Shown here piece after piece: positions 17,353 to 26,720 of a DNA stretch of 64,000 nt. Each line of letters opens with the position of its first letter. Position 1 is the first letter of the stretch. The stretch comes from Acinetobacter bereziniae LMG 1003 = CIP 70.12. GTDB taxonomy: Bacteria > Pseudomonadota > Gammaproteobacteria > Pseudomonadales > Moraxellaceae. The notes under the pieces are model-generated. The model made no database searches. It was not told the origin of the DNA and worked only from the letters and a program-made list of their open reading frames with translations. The translations under genes and the position numbers were made by a program. The stretch is taken from assembly GCF_000368925.1 (NCBI RefSeq), contig NZ_KB849755.1:124001-188000 (forward strand), given 5' to 3'.

Positions 17353-18036
17353 ATGAATATAAAACTTGAGCTTGATCCAGAAAAATTAGCGATATTATCA
17401 GAATGCATACAAAACTATGATGTGGGTTCAGACCAAGATGAATGGCCGAATAATATTCTTTCACGTTTTACCCAAGTCTATAATGATGGAACGATTACAA
17501 AACATCCAACACGTCTAAATCACATAATTGATGAGAACGAATTAGCGTTGTGCCAAAAGCTCAGTACTCAAATTACCAAGATTATGGCAAATGTAGAAGT
17601 TGGCATGGGATCAAATTCTGGTGATTATTTTCAAGCATTTTATATCGCCTATGCAAATGGTTTAAGCAATAAGACAATTAGCGCTGAGCTCATTCAACAC
17701 GCATTTGCCAATACGATTTTTCCGCTTGCAACAATTACGGTAGAACCATTCTCTACGAATACAATATGGTGGAATGAAGTTGAGCAAGATGGTGAAGGAT
17801 CACCTGAAAGTTATTTTGAACCTTGGCAAAATATGCGAGCTTGGTTTACTCAACAACAAGATTTTATTGACTCCGCCTTTATCCGTATCGGTGATGCAAC
17901 ATTATTAGAGCAAATTGATGATAAAAACTATCCCAAAGGAACAGTGATTACGGGTTGTGTATTACCAAGGCTTGCCTTAGGTTTAACAGCCAATGGGAGC
18001 TTAATAGGGTTGTTTGGTTATGTTGTCCAAACTTAG
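17353..18036 (+). CDS. Hypothetical protein (227 aa)
   Basis: Family not recognised. The protein is soluble and acidic with no signal peptide, starting MNIKLELDPEKLAILSE behind a clear AGGAGA. Tryptophans cluster in the middle (NTIWWNEVEQDGEGSPESYF), and the C-terminus is hydrophobic (GLTANGSLIGLFGYVVQ). It starts 27 bp after the secreted LprI-like gene, and the DUF4304-like gene starts 41 bp after it, so the three may be co-transcribed. Confidence 0.65.
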   Translation: MNIKLELDPEKLAILSECIQNYDVGSDQDEWPNNILSRFTQVYNDGTITKHPTRLNHIIDENELALCQKLSTQITKIMANVEVGMGSNSGDYFQAFYIAYANGLSNKTISAELIQHAFANTIFPLATITVEPFSTNTIWWNEVEQDGEGSPESYFEPWQNMRAWFTQQQDFIDSAFIRIGDATLLEQIDDKNYPKGTVITGCVLPRLALGLTANGSLIGLFGYVVQT

Positions 18037-18077
18037 TTTTTTCTAACATATTCAACCAAACTTGGGCGATATTTAAC

Positions 18078-18716
18078 ATGGATAAAAAATTTATTTCGCT
18101 ACTATTACGTAATCAATTCTATCCACTTTTAAAAGCACAAGGCTTTACTAAAAAAGCTGATGTATTCTGGCAAGTGGATGGTGAAGTGATTCGAATTGTT
18201 GATATTCAGCATTTCAAAAAAAGACACTGTTTTCAAATTAATCTAGGCATACATCTTATTCCATTAGGTGAATATGTAATGGGTTGTACGGGGAGACGCT
18301 TAGAGTTTGAAAAAATGCGTGATTATGACTGCGCATGGCGTGGTTCAATTATTTCTGGTTTAGTGAATGACTATGATAGTGATTGGTCATATACCCAATC
18401 AGAGCAAGATGCGATTCAAATGGTTGAATTTTTAGTTTCTGAATGGGATCGCCAAAGTCAGCTTTTTTTTGGAAAAATGGCGCAATGGCCAGAAGATTTC
18501 ATCAAAAAGGCAACACAGGCAATCAAAGAACCTATACATCCAAGTGAAATGTGTACTTTATGCTATGTCTCTGCTGCTGCAGGTGATTTGGAACTGGTAA
18601 AAGATTTAGCAGAAGTTGCACTTCCCTCTGTCCCTGAGCGTGCAACATCCTTGAAAGCCCGTTTAGAAGCTTTCCTTCAAGACCCAAGTTTGGCTATTCC
18701 GCAAATCACCCAATGA
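18078..18716 (+). CDS. DUF4304-like protein
   Basis: 212 residues from the ATG at 18078. An in-frame extension to 17955 overlaps the previous gene and is unlikely. The N-terminal region matches the DUF4304 pattern: a FYPLLKAQGFTKKADVFW segment, then VDIQHFKKRHCFQINLGIHL. The family has no established activity. It often sits among small accessory genes, including immunity-type genes. A Cys-containing segment (PSEMCTLCYVSAAAGD) follows in the C-terminal half. Confidence 0.7.
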   Translation: MDKKFISLLLRNQFYPLLKAQGFTKKADVFWQVDGEVIRIVDIQHFKKRHCFQINLGIHLIPLGEYVMGCTGRRLEFEKMRDYDCAWRGSIISGLVNDYDSDWSYTQSEQDAIQMVEFLVSEWDRQSQLFFGKMAQWPEDFIKKATQAIKEPIHPSEMCTLCYVSAAAGDLELVKDLAEVALPSVPERATSLKARLEAFLQDPSLAIPQITQ

Positions 18717-18915
18717 ATCTCTAAATTCAAACTCAGTGTTTATTCATCAAATTGAAATATTTGTTATATTTTCTAACAACTTTAAATATACGATTTAAAT
18801 CATTACACTTTATTTCCCGCCCCATTTCACTTATATATAAGTATATATAAATAGTCTGATGACATATTTGTTGTAAATACCGAACACCAAATGATAGAGG
18901 ATAAAAGGTGTTGCT

Positions 18916-19956
18916 ATGGATTTGAACATGTATATCACCAATAAGTTTAAGAATTTCAATGAGTTTCTAGAAACTCATTGGCATGACTACCCCAATAAAT
19001 ACAAAGAAATCCAAACCTTGTTGTTTTTTCAGGCTTACACCACTACCCCATTTTCTGATAAATTTGAAATCAACATTTACCAAGCTTTAAAATATCCAAC
19101 ACTTAGACATTATTTCCAACTAATTGAAAAATATATTAATACCCCGCCGAAACAACTTTTTCCAAGCTCATTTCATCGCCCTTATGAACACATTTTAAAT
19201 GAATTAAAATACTTGAGTTTCTATCAGGATCCTTTTGAGGTTCATAAAAAATTAGAAAAAATCAGAGATACCTTCAATAAAATTTCTATACCTGTTTCAA
19301 GCCATGACATTTATAGAGACATTTTGCAGCAACTTAGCGCGAGCTTTGAATATATTGCAAACCCCAAAGTTGCAAATGATCTAAAAACCAAACTGATTTA
19401 TCAATGGCAAGATATTCATAATTTAGAAACCGTAACGGCTTATAAATCATTAGAAAAAATTAAAAATACTTTAAAAAATTATCAACAGATTGCTCACTCT
19501 GACTTCTATTTGAATCTGATACAACTGGGTGAAAATCAAAGGGTCGAATTTAAAGAGCGCACTACAGATTTACTCACCAATCGTAAATCTGACAAATGGG
19601 TGAAAGCCTGTTTTGCCTTTATGAATACAAGAAATGGTTATGTGTTTATTGGGGTAGCTGATGATCTAAAAATCGTGGGGGTTGAACAGGAACTTGCTGA
19701 ACATTTTAATGATTCACTTGATTTAATGAAAAGAAGTTTGATTGATAAACTTGCCCATGAAAGCAATAAAATCTCAAATATTTACACGACTTTGGAAGAA
19801 ATACAGATTCAAGGAAAAACTATATTGGTGTTCAAATGTAATAAGTCCGATCGCCCTTTATACTATAAAGGTGAATTATTTATGCGAACCAATGGACAAA
19901 CAACACGAGTCCCACCTGAACTTATCGAAAGTTTTCGTGTAGAATTTTATTGTTAG
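18916..19956 (+). CDS. AlbA_2/Schlafen-type putative ATP-binding protein
   Basis: 346 residues. The first ~195 are helical, of unknown family, with no signal peptide. Residues ~205-340 form an AlbA_2 (Schlafen-like, divergent AAA-4) domain: NQRVEFKER near 208, a CFAFMNTRNGYVFIGVADD strand-turn near 232-250, then LFMRTNGQTTRVPPEL near 321. Such domains occur in putative transcriptional regulators and, fused to other domains, in nuclease and antiphage proteins. No nuclease motif is visible in the N-terminal part. The ATG follows an AT-rich 200-bp gap. Confidence 0.75.
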   Translation: MDLNMYITNKFKNFNEFLETHWHDYPNKYKEIQTLLFFQAYTTTPFSDKFEINIYQALKYPTLRHYFQLIEKYINTPPKQLFPSSFHRPYEHILNELKYLSFYQDPFEVHKKLEKIRDTFNKISIPVSSHDIYRDILQQLSASFEYIANPKVANDLKTKLIYQWQDIHNLETVTAYKSLEKIKNTLKNYQQIAHSDFYLNLIQLGENQRVEFKERTTDLLTNRKSDKWVKACFAFMNTRNGYVFIGVADDLKIVGVEQELAEHFNDSLDLMKRSLIDKLAHESNKISNIYTTLEEIQIQGKTILVFKCNKSDRPLYYKGELFMRTNGQTTRVPPELIESFRVEFYC

Positions 19957-19994
19957 CCTCGTTACTTAAAACATTGATCGAGAAGAATTAAAAT

Positions 19995-20537
19995 ATGAAT
20001 TATCCCCAGTTTAAATATCATTCCAATGCATACAAACTGAATCTGTTTGAAAAAGAAAATGGTATTTGTTCGATTTGCAATGAACAACGTGATTTAAAGT
20101 ACGTATGTTCTTTCTATAGCGTAGATGAACCCGATTATATCTGTCCGTGGTGTATTGCCAATGGTGCAGCAGCACAAAAATATGATGGTGAATACAATGA
20201 TTACTGTAGCATTGAAGGCGTTTCTTCAAACCCAGATGATGCATCCCCGAAAATCGATCCTGAATTTTTAAATGAAATCTGTACCCGAACACCAAGTTAT
20301 CATAGTTGGCAACAAGAAGTTTGGTTGGTACACTGCAATGAGCCATGCCAGTTTATCGCTTATGCAGATAGTGAAATGCTTAAACCGATTTGGGAAGAAG
20401 TCCAAGCCGATATCGAAGAAAATGGTTATCCAGTAGAGCTTATCCAGGATCACCTCAGGATCGATGGTGATTTAACAGGTTATCTGTTTCAATGCCTTCA
20501 TTGCCAACAACATCGCTTACATATCGATTGTAGTTAA
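19995..20537 (+). CDS. CbrC family protein (UPF0167)
   Basis: 180 residues with four zinc-type cysteine pairs: CSIC, CPWC, a middle region, and CLHC near the C-terminus. The overall pattern is that of CbrC/UPF0167: FKYHSNAY at the start, DYICPWCIANGAAA, SWQQEVWLVHCNEPCQFI. CbrC in E. coli is linked to colicin E2 tolerance under CreBC control; the molecular activity is unknown. It follows the AlbA_2 gene by 38 bp, so both are probably transcribed together. Confidence 0.85.
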   Translation: MNYPQFKYHSNAYKLNLFEKENGICSICNEQRDLKYVCSFYSVDEPDYICPWCIANGAAAQKYDGEYNDYCSIEGVSSNPDDASPKIDPEFLNEICTRTPSYHSWQQEVWLVHCNEPCQFIAYADSEMLKPIWEEVQADIEENGYPVELIQDHLRIDGDLTGYLFQCLHCQQHRLHIDCS

Positions 20538-20593
20538 AAAGAGAAATAAAACAGCATACTTGTGGCTCAATAAATAGTAACTTTATCAATCGC

Positions 20594-21193
20594 CTAGCGA
20601 GATAATAATTGAGTCAAATGCTGTTTAATCTCAAGCCACTCTTCTTTCAAAATACTATACATCACCGTATCTCGAACAGAGCCATCTTTTCTTAGGGCAT
20701 CTTGACGTAGAATACCATCACGTTGAGCACCCAATCGTTCAATTGCTTTTTGACTCTTTACATTGCGTATATCCGTACGTAAGGCAACTGAATTGGCGTG
20801 CAAAGTCTCAAAAGCATATTGAAGAAGTAAAAATTTACAACTGGTATTGATGTGGCTACGTTGAGCAGATTGGGCATACCAGGTATAACCAATCTCAACC
20901 CGACGTACATCCCAAACAAAATCTCTAAAACTGGTTGTACCGACGATACGATGTGTATGTTGATCTAAAACTACAAATGGAACACGTAAACCTTGTGACT
21001 TTTGCTCAAGCGCTTTAGCGATATAAGTCTGAATCTGCGTGTAATGTGGCACCGAAGTATATTCTAGCTGCCATAGTTTTCCATCTTTACATACCTCGAT
21101 TAGCGCCTTTTCGTGCTCAACCTGCAAGGGCAACAGCTGTACATGCGGTGTTTGCAAGGCTGCATAAAGCGGTGAAAAAATATCTTGATTCAT
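20594..21193 (-). CDS. GNAT-family N-acetyltransferase (RimJ/RimL type)
   Basis: 199 residues with a RimJ/RimL-like acetyltransferase fold. VPFVVLDQHTHRIVGTTSF forms the central strands, followed by EIGYTWYAQSAQRSHINT as the acetyl-CoA-binding region and RTDIRNVKSQKAIERLGAQR. The substrate could be an N-terminus or a small amine. It converges with the CbrC-like gene, 57 bp apart. No antibiotic-resistance assignment is justified. Confidence 0.85.
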   Translation of the reverse strand: MNQDIFSPLYAALQTPHVQLLPLQVEHEKALIEVCKDGKLWQLEYTSVPHYTQIQTYIAKALEQKSQGLRVPFVVLDQHTHRIVGTTSFRDFVWDVRRVEIGYTWYAQSAQRSHINTSCKFLLLQYAFETLHANSVALRTDIRNVKSQKAIERLGAQRDGILRQDALRKDGSVRDTVMYSILKEEWLEIKQHLTQLLSR

Positions 21194-21388
21194 AGCAGTT
21201 ACACCGATGTAGAGGAAGCTCCCCGATTGTCCGCTATATTTTTGAATCTTTTATGATCAAAATATGAAGTTCTCATGACAACTTTTCAAACGAAGGCAAG
21301 AGATTATTTTTTAGACCATGATTCCACAACGCAATTCGTTAAAAATTTGAAAATTTAAAACGCTAAAGCCACAGGTTAATTTTAGAAT

Positions 21389-22240
21389 CTAAATCGCCAA
21401 CGCTAGGCAAATCACACCGAGTAAACCCAAAACTAAACCTAAAGCTGTAACAACTTTGAGTTTTTCTTTAAAAATTACCAAACCTGCCATCACCCCCATT
21501 AAGACCACCAAAATATTCATTCCAGCAAAAACAACTGCAGGAGAATCTTTGAGTAAAAGATGAGCTTTGACATACAATGCAATATTGGCAAAATTTAAAA
21601 CGCCTAACGCCAGTCCTGCACATAAATTTTGGATTTTCCATTGTGTCTTTTGAAGTACTAAATAGCCTATTGATAAGACAAAAGAACAGATAAACATCAG
21701 GGTGAGTGTGACTGGAAATTGAAGCCCCAAACTGGTTGTATATTTCAATAAAATATCAACTAAGGCATAGCCTCCCCATACACTGAGTAAGTAAAGCATG
21801 CCCTTTTTATTAATAGATTGATTTGATGCATCCGAATGTGAAAGTACAATACATAAAACTGCAAAAATCCCTAAACCAATACCGATTATTTTTAATTGGT
21901 TGAACTGTTCTTGAAATAAAAAATATGCAGCCAAAAGTGATAAAACAACCGATAAACGCTGAGCGATTTCAGTTCTCAGTATTCCTGCACTTTGTAATGA
22001 TTTAGACAAACAAAAGAAAATACTCGGTAATACAACCCCAAGCCCAACAATCAACCACCAAGGTGTATTTGAAATTGAAATATGCACCAAATCTGGCTTA
22101 AACCAAAGATAACTCAATAAACTTGCAATCGCATAATTCCAAGCAATCATCTGTAATGCATCAAAGCCTTTTTGTTTGGTAAATTTTAAAAGCATTGAGA
22201 CCAACACACTACATAAAGCTGCTGAAAATATGATTTCCAT
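21389..22240 (-). CDS. EamA/DMT-superfamily transporter
   Basis: 283 residues made almost wholly of hydrophobic helices, about ten, arranged as two EamA repeats (drug/metabolite transporter superfamily). A short basic loop at QKG in the first turn suggests an inward N-terminus. The cargo cannot be read from sequence; relatives export metabolites or amino acids. It is followed by an intergenic region and then fba. Confidence 0.85.
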   Translation of the reverse strand: MEIIFSAALCSVLVSMLLKFTKQKGFDALQMIAWNYAIASLLSYLWFKPDLVHISISNTPWWLIVGLGVVLPSIFFCLSKSLQSAGILRTEIAQRLSVVLSLLAAYFLFQEQFNQLKIIGIGLGIFAVLCIVLSHSDASNQSINKKGMLYLLSVWGGYALVDILLKYTTSLGLQFPVTLTLMFICSFVLSIGYLVLQKTQWKIQNLCAGLALGVLNFANIALYVKAHLLLKDSPAVVFAGMNILVVLMGVMAGLVIFKEKLKVVTALGLVLGLLGVICLALAI

Positions 22241-22324
22241 AATTGAGTTTCATCCGATCAGTTTGTTGGAGAAATTTTCGAAAAATTTATCCCAGAATAA
22301 CGTTGTCTAACATTTAGCCAGCAA

Positions 22325-22351
22325 AAAGCCCACTACACTAGAGTGGGCTTT
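22325..22351 (-). terminator. Intrinsic terminator of fba
   Basis: 10-bp stem AAAGCCCACT with AGTGGGCTTT and a 7-nt loop, 24 bp beyond the fba stop. The minus strand ends in a T-run. Confidence 0.9.
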
Positions 22352-22374
22352 CTATGTTCAATCATTTTTAAAAA

Positions 22375-23412
22375 TTATTTATAACGATCAACCATTTTTT
22401 CTAAAGAAATTGGGCGAATTTTGTCTGCATTACCCGCAGTACCAAATGCTGTGTAACGATCTACACAAATTTGTTTCATTGCTTCGACAGTTTCACCAAA
22501 GAATTTACGTGGATCAAATTCACTTGGTTTTTCAGCCATCATACGACGCATTGCACCTGTAGAAGCTAAACGTAAATCTGTATCAATATTGATTTTACGT
22601 ACACCATGTTTGATGGCTTCAACTAATTGCTCAACAGGAACACCATAAGTTTCTTTGATGTCGCCGCCATATTGGTTAATCACAGCCAACCACTCTTGTG
22701 GTACAGAGCTTGAGCCATGCATAACAAGGTGAGTATTTGGAAGTGCTGCATGAATTTCTTTAATACGATCAATCGCTAAGATGTCGCCTGTAGGTGGACG
22801 TGTAAATTTGTAAGCACCATGCGAAGTACCAACAGCAATAGCTAAAGCATCAACATTGGTATCAGATACAAATTGGCGAGCTTCTTCAACAGAAGTTAGC
22901 AATTGAGAATGATCAAGAACGCCTTCAGCGCCCACACCATCTTCTTCGCCTGCCATACCTGTTTCAAGGCTGCCTAAACAACCAATTTCACCTTCTACCG
23001 AAACACCACAAGCATGTGCCATTTCAACAGTACGGCGAGTTACATCGACATTATATTCATAAGAGGTTGGTGTTTTACCATCAGCACCCAATGAACCATC
23101 CATCATCACTGATGAAAAGCCTAGTTGGATTGAGCGTTGGCAAACGTCTGGGCTTGTACCATGATCTTGGTGCATCACCACTGGAATATGCGGCCACTCT
23201 TCGATCGCAGCTAGAATTAGATGACGTAAAAACGGTGCACCTGCATACTTACGCGCACCAGCAGAAGCTTGCACGATTACAGGCGAATTTGTTTCGTCAG
23301 CGGCTAACATAATTGCGCGCATTTGTTCTAAGTTGTTTACATTAAACGCTGGAACACCGTAGCTATGCTCACCGGCATGATCCAAGAGTTGGCGCAATGA
23401 AATAAGAGCCAT
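22375..23412 (-). CDS. fba: Class II fructose-1,6-bisphosphate aldolase
   Basis: Zn-dependent aldolase splitting fructose-1,6-bisphosphate to DHAP and glyceraldehyde 3-phosphate. It has 345 residues. MHQDHG carries the Zn histidine and catalytic region. GAEGVLDHSQ and the HGAYKF segment (second Zn His) follow, then VMHGSSSVP and NIDTDLRLA. The Calvin-cycle-like subtype (cbbA/fba) fits these features. pgk, another glycolytic/gluconeogenic gene, lies 0.55 kb upstream on the same strand beyond a lipoprotein gene. Confidence 0.96.
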   Translation of the reverse strand: MALISLRQLLDHAGEHSYGVPAFNVNNLEQMRAIMLAADETNSPVIVQASAGARKYAGAPFLRHLILAAIEEWPHIPVVMHQDHGTSPDVCQRSIQLGFSSVMMDGSLGADGKTPTSYEYNVDVTRRTVEMAHACGVSVEGEIGCLGSLETGMAGEEDGVGAEGVLDHSQLLTSVEEARQFVSDTNVDALAIAVGTSHGAYKFTRPPTGDILAIDRIKEIHAALPNTHLVMHGSSSVPQEWLAVINQYGGDIKETYGVPVEQLVEAIKHGVRKINIDTDLRLASTGAMRRMMAEKPSEFDPRKFFGETVEAMKQICVDRYTAFGTAGNADKIRPISLEKMVDRYK

Positions 23413-23487
23413 AATATCCTCCCAAGTAATGCCCCATATTCTACATGCTGATTTATTTCAATTCAGCAACAATATTGACTATTTCAT

Positions 23488-23511
23488 AAAAAATCCCCGC
23501 GTTTGCGAGGA
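23488..23511 (-). terminator. Intrinsic terminator of the small lipoprotein gene
   Basis: 7-bp stem with one G:U pair (23494-23500 with 23505-23511), a 4-nt loop and a T-run on the minus strand. Confidence 0.75.
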
Positions 23512-23540
23512 CTTTTAACAAATAACAACATTTAAAAAGA

Positions 23541-23819
23541 TTATTGAGCTTTAGGCGCTTCTTCTTCTGTCGCTGGAGTTGCTGCATCAGCAGGTGCATT
23601 GGCTTTCTCAGCAGGAACATCAGTATTTTTTTCATCCAAAACAGGTTGATCAATTGCATCAATCGCAGCTTGTTGTTCTGGAGTCGTATTTGCTGATTCA
23701 GTTGCAACAGCTTCAGAAGTAGAAGTTTGTTCCGAAGCTGGCGCTTGTTCTTTTTTAGAACATGCTGTAAGAGCCAAAGGAGCAAGAATAAGAGCGACAA
23801 GTGCAAATTTTAATTTCAT
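23541..23819 (-). CDS. Small alanine-rich lipoprotein
   Basis: 92 residues with a type II signal peptide. The lipobox LTAC ends at Cys20, followed by SKKEQAPASEQ. The mature part is Ala/Thr/Glu/Pro-rich and probably disordered. A GTG one codon upstream is an alternative start; the ATG is preferred. It lies between pgk and fba, with its own terminator and another hairpin just upstream, so it is a separate transcript. Its function is unknown. An overlapping Leu-rich ORF in another frame is a shadow. Confidence 0.8.
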   Translation of the reverse strand: MKLKFALVALILAPLALTACSKKEQAPASEQTSTSEAVATESANTTPEQQAAIDAIDQPVLDEKNTDVPAEKANAPADAATPATEEEAPKAQ

Positions 23820-23907
23820 CACATTTCCCAGTGTTGGTGATTGGATTTATCTTAGTTTATTGCAGTTATATTTCATTTTTATTACTTTAAAGTGAATCAA
23901 CTTTATG

Positions 23908-23932
23908 AAAAAAGGCTGACACATGGTCAGCC
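23908..23932 (-). terminator. Intrinsic terminator of pgk
   Basis: GGCTGA (23914-23919) pairs with TCAGCC (23927-23932) around a 7-nt loop, followed by a T-run on the minus strand. It lies 35 bp past the pgk stop. Confidence 0.85.
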
Positions 23933-23966
23933 CTTCATAAAAACGTCATCATTGCTTAAATATCAA

Positions 23967-25154
23967 TTATGCACGCTCAAGCAAAACTGCAACTGCTGGA
24001 AGGGTTTTTCCTTCAACAAACTCAAGGAATGCACCACCACCTGTTGAAATATAACCAATTTTGTCAGCAACTTCATATTTATCAATTGCAGCTAAAGTAT
24101 CACCACCACCTGCAATCGAGAATCCTGCCGATTCAGCAATTGCCAATGAAAGTGTCTTTGTACCTTCACCAAATTGATCAACTTCAAAAACGCCAACTGG
24201 ACCATTCCAAAGAATTGTTTTCGACGTCTTTAAAATCTCTGCAAACATTTGCGCCGTTTCAGGACCAACATCTAAAATCATGTCATTGTCAGCAACATCT
24301 TCAACCTTTTTAACAACTGCTTTCGCTTTTGCCAATGAACCTAAGAAGTCTGCAAAATCGATTTCAGCAGCATCCGCAACCACAACATCTGTAGGAAGTG
24401 GAACGGATACTTTAGTAGCGATTGCTTTAGCCGTATCAATTAAATCATTTTCACATAATGACTTGCCGACATTGAAACCTGCTGCGGCTAAGAAAGTATT
24501 GGCAATCCCGCCACCCACAATCAATTGATCGCAAATGTCTGAAAGTGATGTTAAAACATCAAGCTTGGTTGAAACTTTTGAACCTGCAACAATTGCAACC
24601 ATTGGCTTTTCAGGTGTTTGAAGCGCACGACCTAAAGCATCTAATTCTGCTGCAAGCAATGGACCTGCTGCTGCAACTTTTGCTAAACGAGCAACGCCTT
24701 CGGTAGAAGCTTCTGCACGGTGCGCAGTACCAAATGCATCCATGACAAATACATCGCAAAGTGCTGCATATTTTGCTGCAAGATCAGCATTATTTTTCTT
24801 TTCACCGACATTGAAACGACAGTTTTCAAGTAAAACAACTTGACCTGCTGCAACCTCAACACCATCTAAATATTCTGTAAATAATTTAACTTCCTGACCC
24901 AATGCCTCAGTTAAATAAGCTGCTACAGGAGCCAATGATTGTTCTTCTTTTGGTTCACCTTCAACTGGACGACCAAGGTGAGAATAAACCATTACCGCAG
25001 CCCCTTTCTCAAGGGCTAATTTAATAGTTGGTAACGCAGCGCGTAAACGTGCATCACTGGTAATCACACCATTTTTAACAGGTACGTTTAAGTCTTCACG
25101 AATAAGTACACGCTTGCCTGTTAAATCGAGGTCAGTCATACGCTGAAAATTCAT
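23967..25154 (-). CDS. pgk: Phosphoglycerate kinase
   Basis: Glycolytic kinase interconverting 1,3-bisphosphoglycerate and 3-phosphoglycerate. It has 395 residues from the ATG at 25154. A longer ORF to 25208 is non-canonical. Landmarks are KRVLIREDLNVPVKNG, MVYSHLGRPVEG, the hinge region, NGPVGVFEVDQF and the C-terminal GGGDTLAAIDKY. It is followed by a terminator before the lipoprotein gene. DUF2237 is divergent to it. Confidence 0.97.
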   Translation of the reverse strand: MNFQRMTDLDLTGKRVLIREDLNVPVKNGVITSDARLRAALPTIKLALEKGAAVMVYSHLGRPVEGEPKEEQSLAPVAAYLTEALGQEVKLFTEYLDGVEVAAGQVVLLENCRFNVGEKKNNADLAAKYAALCDVFVMDAFGTAHRAEASTEGVARLAKVAAAGPLLAAELDALGRALQTPEKPMVAIVAGSKVSTKLDVLTSLSDICDQLIVGGGIANTFLAAAGFNVGKSLCENDLIDTAKAIATKVSVPLPTDVVVADAAEIDFADFLGSLAKAKAVVKKVEDVADNDMILDVGPETAQMFAEILKTSKTILWNGPVGVFEVDQFGEGTKTLSLAIAESAGFSIAGGGDTLAAIDKYEVADKIGYISTGGGAFLEFVEGKTLPAVAVLLERA

Positions 25155-25293
25155 GTATAGCTCTCTTATAGATATTAAAAATCGCGTAGATTCTAAATGA
25201 TTACACAAAAAAAGGTTAGATACTTTTGTAGAAAAGCTGTAGAAATGTTGAGATTTGATTATTATAGGACAAACTTTTTAATTTTATACGCTT

Positions 25294-25677
25294 ATGTCTT
25301 TTCATCCAGATCCTAAAATCAATGGTTTAAACGTTTTAGGTGAGCCTTTAGCAAGTTGTTGCTTTTCACCCATCACTGGTTATTTTCGTAATGGTTTTTG
25401 TCATACAGCCACAACGGATTTAGGTCAACATACCGTATGTGCTGAAATGACCTCTGAATTTCTCAATTTTTCTCAAAAAGTGGGTAATGATTTAATTACA
25501 CCTCTTCCTGAACACGGCTTTCCTGGACTTCAACCTGGAGATTTCTGGTGCTTATGTGTCACTCGTTGGGTTGAAGCTTACCAAAATGACATGGCGCCTC
25601 GGGTGAAACTACAAGCATGCCATCAAGCTGTTCTGGCATATGTGCCTTTAGATCTTTTAATGGAATACGCAGTATAA
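25294..25677 (+). CDS. DUF2237 family protein
   Basis: 127 residues with the DUF2237 signature. NVLGEPLASCCFSPITGYFR is near the start, DLGQHTVCAEMTSEFL follows, and GDFWCLCVTRWVEAY is near residue 91. The family is widespread and small with no characterised function. Conserved Cys and Trp residues are visible. It is divergent to pgk (139 bp apart). maf starts 20 bp after its stop, so the two are likely co-transcribed. Confidence 0.85.
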   Translation: MSFHPDPKINGLNVLGEPLASCCFSPITGYFRNGFCHTATTDLGQHTVCAEMTSEFLNFSQKVGNDLITPLPEHGFPGLQPGDFWCLCVTRWVEAYQNDMAPRVKLQACHQAVLAYVPLDLLMEYAV

Positions 25678-25697
25678 CTGGGCACATAAGACGAAAC

Positions 25698-26291
25698 ATG
25701 ACTCATTCTGAAATTATTTTGGCATCTTCCAGTCAAACCCGTAAAGATTTAATGAATCGTTTAGGCTTGGAGTATCGTTGTATTTCACCTGATATTGACG
25801 AGTCTCCAAAAAATGAATCTCATGCAGATGATCTGGCGAAACGCTTGGCTTTTGAAAAAGCTAGAATCATTGCAAAGGCACATCCCAATGCAATTGTGAT
25901 CGGGTCAGATCAAGTCGCATGGCGTGAAAATGCCCCTCAAGAATTTATTGGAAAACCCTTAGCCGTAGATAAGGCAATTCAACAACTTCAAGCAAATTCT
26001 GGTAAAAATGTCTTTTTTAGTACTGCTTTAAGTGTTCAGCACTTAGCTACAGGCTTTGAACATACTTTGGTCGAACATTATCATGTGAAATTTCGTGATT
26101 TAACACTTGCAGAAATTGAGCGGTATATTGAAATCGACCAACCTTTACATTGTGCTGGTAGTTTTAAATGTGAAAGTCTAGGCATCAGTTTGTTTGAACA
26201 AATGATTGGGCAAGACCAAACAACCTTGATGGGTATGCCCATGATTCAGCTATGTAGAATTTTAAGAAAGTTGGGACTAGCATTACCTTAA
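25698..26291 (+). CDS. Maf-family nucleoside triphosphate pyrophosphatase
   Basis: 197 residues from the ATG at 25698; a longer ORF into the DUF2237 gene is a shadow. The Maf signature ILASSSQTRKDLMNRLGL is at the start, SDQVAWR is in the middle and CAGSFKCESLGI near residue 153. Maf proteins hydrolyse non-canonical nucleoside triphosphates. The lack of a YhdE-type dTTP/UTP pattern and similarity to the YceF branch suggest m7GTP as substrate, but this was not proven. It is the second gene of the DUF2237-maf pair. Confidence 0.9.
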   Translation: MTHSEIILASSSQTRKDLMNRLGLEYRCISPDIDESPKNESHADDLAKRLAFEKARIIAKAHPNAIVIGSDQVAWRENAPQEFIGKPLAVDKAIQQLQANSGKNVFFSTALSVQHLATGFEHTLVEHYHVKFRDLTLAEIERYIEIDQPLHCAGSFKCESLGISLFEQMIGQDQTTLMGMPMIQLCRILRKLGLALP

Positions 26292-26720
26292 TTAATGCTG
26301 TGATGAAATTATTACTATCTTTTGATTTAATTCAGCTTCGCATAGGTCATTCGCTTGTGTTTCATCGACTACTCAAGCTGGCAAAGACACCTGCTTGCCT
26401 TTGATAATAAGTTGCCGATATGCGCATAATACTGGAAGCGTTTTGTGCGCTATTACTTTTTGGGATCAAAATAATAAGAAATCAGAACAAATCCATATCC
26501 ATCAATCCAATTGAAAACTTTCTTTTAAATCGAAACACTTTTCAAAGATATTGTAGTTTTTTTATAATCATAGCTGATAACAGACTTTTTACTTTAGAAA
26601 AGTAGGGATAACTCTCATTTTATATCCATATATTTTGAATAAAATTACAAATACTTGCACCGACTTTCATCTCATAAGACAATAGCACATTATAGATTCA
26701 AATTTGCTTAGGCTATTTTC
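26292..26720. other. Intergenic region without a supported gene
   Basis: Only short ORFs are seen: 26303-26404 (33 codons, no ribosome binding site) and 26420-26605 (61 codons, AT-rich, hydrophobic start). Neither resembles a known family. The middle (26340-26400) is less AT-rich than its surroundings and might be a gene remnant. The promoter for roxA must be here, but no clear motif was seen. Confidence 0.5.

Noticed and set aside
23453..23806. 117-codon Leu-rich ORF over the small lipoprotein gene
   Set aside because: Runs in another frame over a gene with a clear lipobox; Leu-rich output is an artefact of the Ala/Gln-rich repeat codons.
26420..26605. 61-codon ORF between maf and roxA
   Set aside because: Composition follows the AT-rich background, no start signal, no similarity that I recognise.
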